Below, one piece after another: positions 14,119 to 20,257 of a DNA stretch of 20,275 nucleotides. Numbering within the stretch: the first letter of the stretch is position 1; each line of letters opens with the position of its first letter. The DNA is from a virus. The notes below the pieces were generated by a model, which saw nothing but the letters and a program-made list of their open reading frames with translations, was not told the DNA's origin and did not search any database. The stretch lies in the IMG/VR virus record IMGVR_UViG_3300031951_001511, positions 1-20,275 of that record, one strand, 5' to 3'. The translations under genes and the position numbers were made by a program.

Positions 14119-16620
14119 ATGACCGCTACACAGCGCGCCGTGGTCGATGACCTCGGCAATATCAACGTGCATGGCCGCTCGGCGCTTGAGATCGTCTGGA
14201 AGGTCAAGGACGCCGAGGGCTCGTTCATCAATATCTCGGCAAGCGACCTGTTCGTCGAGATCGCGACCAAGCTCCGCATCGCCCTGGTGGCTGGCGAGGA
14301 CAACTACAGCCGCAAGCTGACGCTGACGCGGGCGCAGATCGCGACCCTGCCGCTGAACCAGCCGCTCGACTACGCGCTGCACGACGAGACGCCCTCGAGC
14401 CCTGCGACGATCTGGAACGGCAAGATCACCGCCTACGGGTTCCGCACGGCGCCGTCTGGCGCGGCTGCGGTAGATCCGGGAACTGCCAGCTGGACCGGCG
14501 CGACGGTCACGGTTATGCAGGGCGAAAGCGTCCCCACGGTCGTCGTCACCTACATGGGCGCGACGGGATACGGCATTCCGACTGGCGGGACGGTCGGGCA
14601 ATACATCCGCAAGGCATCTGCGACCAACTTCGACACGGCGTGGGATACCATCACGGCTGACGACGTGTCAGGCCTGTCGGCGAGCCTGTCGACGCTCACC
14701 TCGGCAGACGCCTCGCTGACAAGCCGGGTGTCGACCGAGGAGACCACCCGCGCCACCGCCGACACCTCGCTGACCACGCGGCTTTCCACCGAGGAAGCGG
14801 CCAGGGGCTCAGCCGACACCTCCATCGTTACCCGCTTCTCGACCGCCGACACTTCCCTGACTACTCGGCTTTCGACCGAGGAAGTCACCCGCGCGTCTGC
14901 CGACACGTCGCTGACAAGCAGGCTTGCAACGGAGGAGTCTGCGCGATCTTCAGCCGACACCTCGGTCATGGCGGCGTTTGCGGCTTCAGGCGGGTCGGGG
15001 CTAGTAGGTTTTGTGCAGGCCGGGACGGGTGCGGCGACGCGGACGACGCAGGCCAAAATGCGCGATGTCCTTACCACTGCTGACTTTGGCGCCGTAGGCG
15101 ACGCAACGACAGACGCCACGGCGGCTATTCAAGCGGCGCTGGACGCGGCGGCGGCGGCTGGCGGCGGCACGGTGTTTATCCCTGCGGGCATCTACAGGAT
15201 CAGCAACACCCTGCTGATCCCCTCCAAGGTTCACGTTCGCGGGGCCGGGCGTGGAGCCACCGTTCTGAGAGGCATTGCTGGCCAATATTCCGGCAAGTCG
15301 GTCAACGGATTGACCGCCTACATTACCCTCTGCATGGGAGCGGTTGACCGCGCCAGTGTGGCGCACCTGACGGTCGATCACGCGACCAACGGCTGCACTG
15401 CCAACGGCATCGGCTGCACCATTGATGCGTCTGGCAACTATTCGACGAACTGCACCGTGTTTGACTGTGAGATCACGGCGTCGGTCAATTCTGGCTATCT
15501 GTTGTGGAACCTCAAGGGCCGGTACATCAAGTACGTCGGCAATTACCTGCATGGCGGCTATGTCAGCGGAGTTAGCACTCAGGAAGGAATTGAAACTTTT
15601 GGCGGGCTAGACGTGCTGATCGAGGGCAACACGGTCATCAACGTCGGGTCGGCTGGTGTTTACTGCGTTGCCGAGCAGATCAGCGGCCTGCCGGCGGGTT
15701 CGTCGGGAACCACGGTCGCCGCTCGCATCCTCAACAACTACATTTCCGGATGCAAGCGGGGGATCAACATCACCCCCAGCGAGACCGTCAAGAACATCAA
15801 GGTTATCGGAAACCAAATCTTTGACAGCAGCTCAATCGGTATCCAAATGACCTGCGCCAGCGGCGTGACGATTGAGGATGTGTCGATTAACGACAACACA
15901 ATCGAAAACGCCCCGGTAGGCATTAGCCTGGGCTGTTCGTCGGGGGCGGTCACTCGCAAGATTCAGGTCTGCCGTAACACGATCGAGAACACCACGGACG
16001 CTAACAACGGCGCGATTTATGCGTCGTATCTTTCCAATGCGATTTTCGCGGGAAACCAGACGCGGACGGCGGCGGGGTACGGCCTTTATGCCAACACGAT
16101 CACCGACTGCATCATTGACGGCAACCGGTTCACCAGCATCCAGAAGATGGGGATGCTCTGCGACGACAATACGCGCCTCAGGGTCACCAATAACGAGTTC
16201 ATCAGCTACGATCTGGCAGCGGGCGCGGAACCTGGGATGCTTGTTCGCGGCAACACCGACACCCTGATTGCGCGCAACACCTTCAGGACCGGCGGTTCGG
16301 CGGCCTATCTGGTCAATGTGTCGAGCACCACGTCGTCGCGCGTAATCGTGCAGGACAACTATGCGACCGGGACGGCGACCACAAACCCCGTTTATCTTAA
16401 CGCGGGCCTGAACCCCAACACGGGGACCATATCCCCGACTGCGGGGGCCACCTCAACCACGGTGACAAACTCGCTGGCTCACCAATCGTCGCGCATCCTG
16501 ATCTGGCAATCGGCAGGAACGCCGCTGGCCTTTAGCGTCAGCCGAACGAGCGGCGCCTTCACCGTGACGTGGGCCAGCGCCGCTGTCGGCAACGAAACCT
16601 ATCAATACGAAATCCGATGA
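14119..16620 (+). CDS. Tail spike / fibre with pectate-lyase-type beta-helix
   Basis: An 833-residue protein in three parts. Residues 1-195 look like a tail-attachment region (LEIVWKVKDAEGSFINIS at its core). About 196-280 is a coiled-coil stalk of 18-residue repeats. From about residue 320, ADFGAVGDATTDATAAIQAA, then GGGTVFIPAGIYRI and GAGRGATVLRG, give the classic pectate-lyase-superfamily opening of a right-handed parallel beta-helix. The body has repeated short strands with Asn and Ile ladders (IEGNTVI, ILNNYISG, VIGNQIF, INDNTIENA, VCRNTIENT). The last ~65 residues (TAGATSTTVTNSLAHQS onward) may be a trimerisation or binding cap. It probably binds or degrades a surface polysaccharide. 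The catalytic site cannot be assigned by eye. AGGA lies about 8 nt before the ATG. Confidence 0.92.
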   Translation: MTATQRAVVDDLGNINVHGRSALEIVWKVKDAEGSFINISASDLFVEIATKLRIALVAGEDNYSRKLTLTRAQIATLPLNQPLDYALHDETPSSPATIWNGKITAYGFRTAPSGAAAVDPGTASWTGATVTVMQGESVPTVVVTYMGATGYGIPTGGTVGQYIRKASATNFDTAWDTITADDVSGLSASLSTLTSADASLTSRVSTEETTRATADTSLTTRLSTEEAARGSADTSIVTRFSTADTSLTTRLSTEEVTRASADTSLTSRLATEESARSSADTSVMAAFAASGGSGLVGFVQAGTGAATRTTQAKMRDVLTTADFGAVGDATTDATAAIQAALDAAAAAGGGTVFIPAGIYRISNTLLIPSKVHVRGAGRGATVLRGIAGQYSGKSVNGLTAYITLCMGAVDRASVAHLTVDHATNGCTANGIGCTIDASGNYSTNCTVFDCEITASVNSGYLLWNLKGRYIKYVGNYLHGGYVSGVSTQEGIETFGGLDVLIEGNTVINVGSAGVYCVAEQISGLPAGSSGTTVAARILNNYISGCKRGINITPSETVKNIKVIGNQIFDSSSIGIQMTCASGVTIEDVSINDNTIENAPVGISLGCSSGAVTRKIQVCRNTIENTTDANNGAIYASYLSNAIFAGNQTRTAAGYGLYANTITDCIIDGNRFTSIQKMGMLCDDNTRLRVTNNEFISYDLAAGAEPGMLVRGNTDTLIARNTFRTGGSAAYLVNVSSTTSSRVIVQDNYATGTATTNPVYLNAGLNPNTGTISPTAGATSTTVTNSLAHQSSRILIWQSAGTPLAFSVSRTSGAFTVTWASAAVGNETYQYEIR
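14704..14952 (+). repeat. Coiled-coil repeat array in the tail-spike stalk
   Basis: The encoded units begin ADxS and read ADTSLTTRLSTEEATRAS with variations. Four are full 18-residue units (starting at 14704, 14758, 14845 and 14899) and one is a short 11-residue unit (14812-14844). A sixth, degenerate start is at 14953. An 18-residue period equals one heptad plus one hendecad, and the short unit equals one hendecad, so the coiled-coil register is kept. The DNA copies have diverged at many silent positions. The array probably spaces the beta-helix from the tail. Confidence 0.85.
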
Positions 16621-16651
16621 CCGCCGCGACCCCTGACCGGAGCCACGACGC

Positions 16652-16948
16652 ATGAACCTTCCGCCCGAGATCATCACCCTGGCCCTCGCGGCGGTCGCCG
16701 TGATCGTCTGGGGTGTCCGCCTGGAGGGGCGGGTCAATTCCGTTGACAAGGACGTTGCCGCAAGTCGAGTGGCCCTCGACGTCGCCAACGCCCGCGTCGA
16801 CGCCGAGGCTGTTGCTCACCGGGCCACTGCTGACAGCCTGATCCGGGTCGAGGAGCAACTGAAGTACGTCAGGGAGTTGCTCGAACGTCACTTCGTCATC
16901 GAGGAGCCGACCCCGCGCCGTCGTCGCCCCGGCGGGCCGGCGTCGTGA
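16652..16948 (+). CDS. Single-TM coiled-coil membrane protein of the lysis region
   Basis: A 98-residue protein. Residues about 6-22 (EIITLALAAVAVIVWGV) form one membrane segment near the N-terminus. A long helix rich in Val, Ala, Asp and Arg follows (residues ~25-82), predicted to be a coiled coil. The tail ends in a basic run (TPRRRRPGGP). CGGAG lies about 11 nt before the ATG. The design (one TM plus soluble coiled coil) is common among small phage membrane proteins placed beside holins. A holin partner, antiholin or structural role are all possible, and I cannot assign a family. The stop overlaps the holin candidate's start (GTGA at 16945-16948). Confidence 0.7.
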   Translation: MNLPPEIITLALAAVAVIVWGVRLEGRVNSVDKDVAASRVALDVANARVDAEAVAHRATADSLIRVEEQLKYVRELLERHFVIEEPTPRRRRPGGPAS

Positions 16949-17328
16949 GCTTCAAGGGCTGGCCGTCGCTGATCTGGCACGCTCCCGGCAGAGCGTGGGG
17001 CGGAATGCTTCGGGCGGGTTCCCTTGCTACCTGGATGCAATGGGGCGCCGGGGTTTCTGCAACCGCCGGGATGCTCGGTTATGGCTGGGTCATCTGGAAA
17101 GGCCCGTGGCCGGCCAACGCGGCGGGAAAGCAGCTTGAACTGCTAGGCCAAGGTCAGATGATCTTTGGCGGTGTGGTCCTGGTGGCGCTCGCTGCAATCG
17201 CGGGCCTGCGTCTGGCCGTCTCTGGCAGCAAGGACGGGTTCCGGGCGGGCGTCGAGCGTGACGACGACGACGCGCCTACGGTCAAGGTCGAGACCGTTAC
17301 GACGACCTCGATAGCCGAGAAGCCTTAG
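16945..17328 (+). CDS. Putative holin, two transmembrane segments
   Basis: A 127-residue protein. Predicted membrane helices lie at about residues 31-51 (MQWGAGVSATAGMLGYGWVI) and 71-92 (MIFGGVVLVALAAIAGLRLA). They are separated by a short polar loop and followed by a charged C-terminal tail with DDDD and alternating Lys/Glu. This fits a class II-like holin or holin-like protein that forms lesions in the cytoplasmic membrane to release the endolysin. The N-terminal ~25 residues are long for a minimal holin. Its place just before the endolysin/spanin region supports the call, although the phosphoesterase gene intervenes. The GTG start overlaps the preceding stop. Confidence 0.62.
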   Translation: MSFKGWPSLIWHAPGRAWGGMLRAGSLATWMQWGAGVSATAGMLGYGWVIWKGPWPANAAGKQLELLGQGQMIFGGVVLVALAAIAGLRLAVSGSKDGFRAGVERDDDDAPTVKVETVTTTSIAEKP

Positions 17329-17329
17329 A

Positions 17330-17370
17330 CAGCCCTGAAACCTTCGGCCACTGGCCCAAGGGCCGGGCTG
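17330..17370 (+). other. Nested inverted repeat before the phosphoesterase gene
   Basis: CAGCCC (17330-17335) can pair with GGGCTG (17365-17370). Inside it, GGCC (17353-17356) pairs with GGCC (17361-17364) around CAAG. It fills most of the 64-nt gap between the holin candidate and the phosphoesterase start. No T-run follows, so a true terminator is unlikely. It may be an mRNA-processing or translation-control element. An AGGTGA ribosome site (17382-17387) lies after it. Confidence 0.4.
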
Positions 17371-17392
17371 ATCTTCCGACAGGTGATCCCGC

Positions 17393-18541
17393 ATGAGCAA
17401 GCCCTGGAGCCGGGAACGGCTTGAGCATCTGTGTGAGACAATCAACGAGTGCCTGGAGGAGGGCTTCCCCCTCGATCCGGGCCGGGGATCGTTTGAGGGC
17501 AGCGCGATCCGAGAGGCCGCCGACCGGCTGGGCATCAACCGCAACGGCGTCTATGATCGGCTCAAGTCCGCCAAGTCCAAGTATGGACTGGAGCCCGACC
17601 CCGAGCGGTTCAAGCCACGCCAGAACGCCCCGATCTTCGAGGTTGACGGCCTGCCCGACGACGGCGAGCCGAATGCGCGGGAACTGATCGACCAGCTGAA
17701 GGTCCGCCACCTGAAGCGCAAGGCGTTTGACGACGCCGCCAAGCTTCAGACCCTTCGCGTCTCCATGCCCGGCCCCATCGCCGTGGCGTTCTTCGGCGAC
17801 CCCCACATTGACGACCCCGGATGCGCGTGGTCCGACCTTGAGCGCGACATCGCCACCTGCCGCGACACGCCGGGCATGATGGCCGTGAACATCGGCGACA
17901 CCACGAACAACTGGGTCGGGCGGCTCATGGGCCTGTACGCAAATCAGGAGGTGACGAGCCGGCAGGCCCTGACCCTGATCGAGTGGGTTCTGACGGAAAT
18001 CCCGTGGCTGGTGACGGTCGGCGGCAATCACGACACCTGGAACACGCAGAAGGGCGACGTGTCGGAGGTGATCCACCGGCTTAAGAAGCTGCCGGGCCTA
18101 TACGAAAACGTCGGCGCCCGGATGCGGGTGTGCCTGCCCGGCGGCGCGGAGTTCACGATGAACGTCCGCCACGACTTCCCCGGCGGCTCGCAATTCAACC
18201 CGGCGCACGCGCTCGTGCGTCAAACGCTGTTCGATCACCGCGACCACATTCTGGCCTGCGGCCACCGCCACACGAGCGGCTACATCCCGATCTGGCACAA
18301 CGACCCGGCCCGGCTCTGCCACGGGTTCCGCGTCGGGACGTACAAGGACTTCGACCACTACGCCAAGGAAAAGGGGTTCAAGGAGTCCAACTGGGCGCGG
18401 TCCATGGCCGCTGTGATCGACCCTGACTATGCCGAAGATCCGGTGCGCTACATCAAGCCGTTTTTCTCGCTGGAGGAAGCAGCGGAGTATCTGACCTGGC
18501 GCCGCACAAAGTGGGACGCTGGAAAGAGCGCCGCCGCATGA
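17393..18541 (+). CDS. HTH-containing calcineurin-like metallophosphoesterase
   Basis: A 382-residue protein with two parts. Residues about 35-65 (SAIREAADRLGINRNGVYDR) form a helix-turn-helix of the kind that precedes phosphoesterase domains in other alphaproteobacterial phages. The catalytic part has all metal-site motifs: GDPHID (Asp136, His138), NIGDT (Asp169), GGNHDTW (Asn212-His213), VRHDF (His260) and CGHRH (His291, His293). A phosphoesterase or nuclease activity on DNA or RNA is expected from the family. The substrate is unknown. The protein is unusual in a lysis cassette. It may act on host or phage nucleic acid late in infection. The stop overlaps the next ATG (ATGA at 18538-18541). 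Confidence 0.9.
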   Translation: MSKPWSRERLEHLCETINECLEEGFPLDPGRGSFEGSAIREAADRLGINRNGVYDRLKSAKSKYGLEPDPERFKPRQNAPIFEVDGLPDDGEPNARELIDQLKVRHLKRKAFDDAAKLQTLRVSMPGPIAVAFFGDPHIDDPGCAWSDLERDIATCRDTPGMMAVNIGDTTNNWVGRLMGLYANQEVTSRQALTLIEWVLTEIPWLVTVGGNHDTWNTQKGDVSEVIHRLKKLPGLYENVGARMRVCLPGGAEFTMNVRHDFPGGSQFNPAHALVRQTLFDHRDHILACGHRHTSGYIPIWHNDPARLCHGFRVGTYKDFDHYAKEKGFKESNWARSMAAVIDPDYAEDPVRYIKPFFSLEEAAEYLTWRRTKWDAGKSAAA

Positions 18542-18702
18542 CCCCCGAGGAAGCCAAGCGCCGTCACGACGAATGGTACGCCAAGCGCGCCGAATGGGTG
18601 CAGGCGATGGTCGATGCGGGCTACCGGGTCAAGTTAAAGCGGCTCGGCAAGGGCAAGCACCCGGCCCCCGCTGCGCTCCCGGTCGATCCCGAACCCGGCT
18701 GA
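18538..18702 (+). CDS. Small basic protein of unknown function
   Basis: A 54-residue protein starting at the ATG that overlaps the phosphoesterase stop (ATGA). A GTG nine codons upstream would give a longer version but lies inside the other gene. The sequence is strongly helical and charged (EEAKRRHDEWYAKRAEWVQA), then GYRVKLKRLGKGKHP and a Pro-rich tail. No membrane segment. The next ORF starts on its stop (TGATG at 18700-18704). It might bind nucleic acid or the phosphoesterase, but nothing in the sequence proves that. Confidence 0.6.
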   Translation: MTPEEAKRRHDEWYAKRAEWVQAMVDAGYRVKLKRLGKGKHPAPAALPVDPEPG

Positions 18703-18854
18703 TGTGGCCGCTAGTCCACGTCGCTGAGGGCGTCCTGATCGGGGTGGGTGTCTCATGGCTCTGCTGGCGTTCGCAGGCGGCTTTGCGCTGGGTGTCGGCT
18801 CTGTTGTCGCGGCGGCGTGGTTCGCGGCGCGATGGCTGCTCAGGCGGGCGGTGA
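18702..18854 (+). CDS. Tiny predicted membrane protein (first of two overlapping candidates)
   Basis: A 50-residue ORF whose ATG overlaps the preceding TGA. It begins MWPLVHVAEGVLIGVGVSWL, a plausible single membrane segment ending in Cys-Trp-Arg. The end (SRRRGSRRDGCSGGR) is arginine-rich and could be a shadow of the overlapping frame. I accept the start because of the tight coupling. The true C-terminus is uncertain if a second ORF is used from 18755. A regulator of the holin or an inner-membrane accessory is possible. Confidence 0.45.
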   Translation: MWPLVHVAEGVLIGVGVSWLCWRSQAALRWVSALLSRRRGSRRDGCSGGR

Positions 18855-18859
18855 GGTAG
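18755..18859 (+). CDS. Tiny predicted membrane protein (second, overlapping candidate)
   Basis: A 34-residue ORF, out of frame with 18702-18854. The ATG is preceded by GGGGTGGG at 18741-18748, a mediocre ribosome site at good spacing. Residues 2-28 are almost entirely hydrophobic (ALLAFAGGFALGVGSVVAAA then WFAARWLL), ending with a basic tail RRAVR: a textbook single-span micropeptide with positive-inside tail. Such peptides are frequent in phage lysis regions. Third-position G/C is high in both overlapping frames, so base use does not decide which is real. Confidence 0.45.
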   Translation: MALLAFAGGFALGVGSVVAAAWFAARWLLRRAVR

Positions 18860-19008
18860 TCGGCGGCGGCCCAACCGAGAGACCCCAGTCCAAAGCCGCC
18901 GCCGTTGCTGCGCTGGGAATCGAACCCTTCGGCGAGCATCACGCCTACGACCAACCGTCGTGCTCTTCGGAATACGCAGCGTTCAAAACCTACCACATCA
19001 CGAGGTAA
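18832..19008 (+). CDS. Small hypothetical protein before the endolysin gene
   Basis: A 58-residue ORF in the third frame relative to the two preceding tiny ORFs. The part from about residue 18 looks protein-like (SKAAAVAALGIEPFGEHHAY, then SSEYAAFKTYHITR) and has G/C-rich third positions. No ribosome site precedes the ATG at 18832. The frame stays open upstream to a GTG at 18748, but that part encodes an unlikely Cys/Arg-rich stretch. The TAA lies six bases before the endolysin start. Much of it coincides with the multibranch inverted-repeat structure at 18907-18980, so it may instead be a non-coding structured leader. I cannot name a family. Confidence 0.4.
   Translation: MAAQAGGEVVGGGPTERPQSKAAAVAALGIEPFGEHHAYDQPSCSSEYAAFKTYHITR
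18907..18980. other. Multibranch inverted-repeat structure, tRNA-like in shape
   Basis: Outer arms GCTGCG (18907-18912) and CGCAGC (18975-18980) enclose three hairpins: GGG/CCC (18915-18927) with a 7-nt loop, GGCG/CGCC (18931-18945) with a 7-nt loop, and ACGAC/GTCGT (18947-18961) with a 5-nt loop. On the - strand the first hairpin reads GGGTTCGATTCCC, like a tRNA T-arm, and the whole spans 74 nt. The T stem has only three pairs, and U33, a normal D arm and CCA are missing, so I do not call a tRNA. On the + strand the same fold lies 34 nt before the endolysin ATG. Confidence 0.35.
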
Positions 19009-19014
19009 TGCAAC

Positions 19015-19527
19015 ATGGGCGACCGTTTCGCCGAATGCCTGCCGCACATCCTGCACCATGAAGGCGGATGGGCCGATCATCCCAAGGACCCCGGCGGCGC
19101 GACCATGAGGGGGATCACCCTCGCCGTGTTCCGCGAGTGGACGGGCAAGCAATCGACCAAGGCAGAGCTAAAGGCGATCTCTGACGAGACGGTCGCGGCG
19201 ATCTACCGCAAGAACTACTGGTTCCCGTCGCACTGTGACAAGCTGCCGGCGGGCGTTGACCTGATCGTCTTCGACCTGGCGGTGAACAGCGGGCCGGGGA
19301 GGGCGAGGAAGTTTTTGCAAGAGGCGGTTGGCGCCGAACCTGACGGCGTGATCGGGGCCAAGACCCTCGCCGCTGTCGCCGCCCTTCCGCCGCGTGAGGT
19401 GATCCTTCGCCTGCGGAACCGGCGCGAGCGATTCTACAGGGGCCTCGCCACCTTTGCCACGTTCGGCAAGGGCTGGATGCGCCGGCTTTCTGAGGTCGCG
19501 GTTGCTGCTGATCGGATGACGAAGTGA
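19015..19527 (+). CDS. Endolysin, GH108-type N-acetylmuramidase
   Basis: A 170-residue protein recognised as a glycosyl hydrolase 108 muramidase with a C-terminal peptidoglycan-binding domain (PG_binding_3-like). LPHILHHEGGWADHPKDPGG has the catalytic Glu16 in the family's 'EGGyv..p.DpGG' motif, followed by ATMRGITLAVFREW ('T..Git...'). Then AAIYRKNYWFP gives 'iYr..YW', and LIVFDLAVNSGPGRARKFLQ with DGVIGAKTLAA are the second-domain signatures. It hydrolyses the MurNAc-GlcNAc bond of the cell wall. No signal peptide or SAR segment is present, so export needs a holin. GAGG about 10 nt upstream serves as the ribosome site. The stop overlaps the spanin start (GTGA). Confidence 0.95.
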   Translation: MGDRFAECLPHILHHEGGWADHPKDPGGATMRGITLAVFREWTGKQSTKAELKAISDETVAAIYRKNYWFPSHCDKLPAGVDLIVFDLAVNSGPGRARKFLQEAVGAEPDGVIGAKTLAAVAALPPREVILRLRNRRERFYRGLATFATFGKGWMRRLSEVAVAADRMTK

Positions 19528-19886
19528 CCCAAGCCCGCGCCATCATCGCCGCGCTGGCCGCCCTCGCGCTGGCCCTGCTGTTGGCCATCGGCTGGTTCCA
19601 ATGGCGAGCGGCAAAGGATGCCAAGGCCCGCGCCGTCGTCGCCGAACAGGGCCAAGCCCTCGCCGAACAGACCACGGGCATTGTTGAGCGGACGCTGCGA
19701 ACGGAAGTTGTCGTGCGTCAGGAAGCAGAAAGGCAAGTCAATGTCGTTCAGTCAGCGCCGGGGGCAGATACGCGCCTTGACCCCGCTTTCACTGATGCTC
19801 TGCGCGGGTCTATTGGCGTCATGCGCGGGGAGCCCCAAACCCCTGACGATCAACGTCCCGCCGATCCTGCGGGAAGCCTGCCCTAG
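19524..19886 (+). CDS. i-spanin, Rz-like
   Basis: A 120-residue protein with a GTG start overlapping the endolysin stop. Residues about 6-25 (AIIAALAALALALLLAIGWF) form one N-terminal membrane anchor. A predicted coiled coil follows (AAKDAKARAVVAEQGQALAE onward), rich in Ala, Glu, Gln and Arg. This is the type II N-in, C-out design of an inner-membrane spanin subunit that joins the outer-membrane partner across the periplasm and fuses the two membranes in the last step of lysis. The C-terminal ~45 residues (RGEPQTPDDQRPADPAGSLP) are encoded by DNA that also encodes the partner in another frame. The overlap with a lipoprotein gene is the strongest support. Confidence 0.85.
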   Translation: MTQARAIIAALAALALALLLAIGWFQWRAAKDAKARAVVAEQGQALAEQTTGIVERTLRTEVVVRQEAERQVNVVQSAPGADTRLDPAFTDALRGSIGVMRGEPQTPDDQRPADPAGSLP

Positions 19887-20052
19887 GGCCGACGTCGGCC
19901 CTTTGGAGACCGTTGGCGACCTTGGGGCGCTCGCCCTACGCCAAGAGGCCGCGCTGACCGTGTGCGATGGCCGTAGAGCCGCAGCCGTGGCTATCGTGGA
20001 TGCTCACCGGGAAACGGTGACGCATCGGCCCTGGTGGAAGCTGTGGAAGTGA
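19741..20052 (+). CDS. o-spanin, Rz1-like lipoprotein (embedded start)
   Basis: A 103-residue protein in the +1 frame relative to the i-spanin gene. The first 145 nt are embedded in that gene and the rest extends past it. The frame is open further upstream, but the ATG at 19741, preceded by AAGG, starts a proper lipoprotein signal: SQRRGQ basic region, hydrophobic TPLSLMLCAGLLA and lipobox Leu-Ala-Ser-Cys with Cys28 as the lipidated residue. The mature part has Pro-rich LTINVPPILREACP, then GDLGALALRQEAALTVCDGR and a C-terminus WWKLWK. The Cys pair and 'D...l..q..al..C..r' are usual in Rz1-like proteins of this phage group. It is longer than lambda Rz1 (60 residues). This is the last gene before the strong terminator. 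Confidence 0.88.
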   Translation: MSFSQRRGQIRALTPLSLMLCAGLLASCAGSPKPLTINVPPILREACPRADVGPLETVGDLGALALRQEAALTVCDGRRAAAVAIVDAHRETVTHRPWWKLWK

Positions 20053-20091
20053 CGGCGGCTTGAAATCGCAAAATGTGATCTCAACAGCAAT

Positions 20092-20121
20092 GGCCCCTGC
20101 GCTTCGGCGTGGGGGCCTTTT
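20092..20121 (+). terminator. Rho-independent terminator with UUCG tetraloop
   Basis: An 11-bp stem (20092-20102 with 20107-20117, two G-U pairs) closes a C(UUCG)G tetraloop and is followed by TTTT at 20118-20121. It lies 39 nt after the o-spanin stop and is the strongest terminator in the window. It very probably ends the late transcription unit. Confidence 0.92.
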
Positions 20122-20257
20122 GTGCGTTTGAAGGGTGAGACACTATCCCCGCAACGCCAAGCCCCGCTTTAGGGCGCCGGGGACGGTGAGACAGTGCAAC
20201 CGATTGATCCGGCACACTTGCGACATTCCCTCCGGGCCTACCATCCCCATTCTCAAC
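20122..20257. other. Non-coding stretch with a 9-bp direct repeat
   Basis: No convincing gene is seen after the terminator. GGTGAGACA occurs at 20134-20142 and again at 20185-20193, 51 bp apart, each followed by unlike sequence. Between them, CCCCG and CGGGG (within 20162-20182) can form a hairpin. The pair of repeats could be protein-binding sites for a regulator of the next transcription unit or part of a packaging or replication region, but the sequence does not decide. Confidence 0.4.

Noticed and set aside
17297-18076. A 259-codon - strand frame over the phosphoesterase gene
   Set aside because: The + strand protein has every metallophosphoesterase motif. The antisense frame has no recognisable features and is expected from codon bias.
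18907-18980. A genuine tRNA gene on the - strand
   Set aside because: The T-arm-like loop and an acceptor-like 6-bp stem are present at the right distance, but the T stem has only three pairs, the anticodon loop lacks U33, the D arm is abnormal and no CCA follows. It is kept only as a structural observation.
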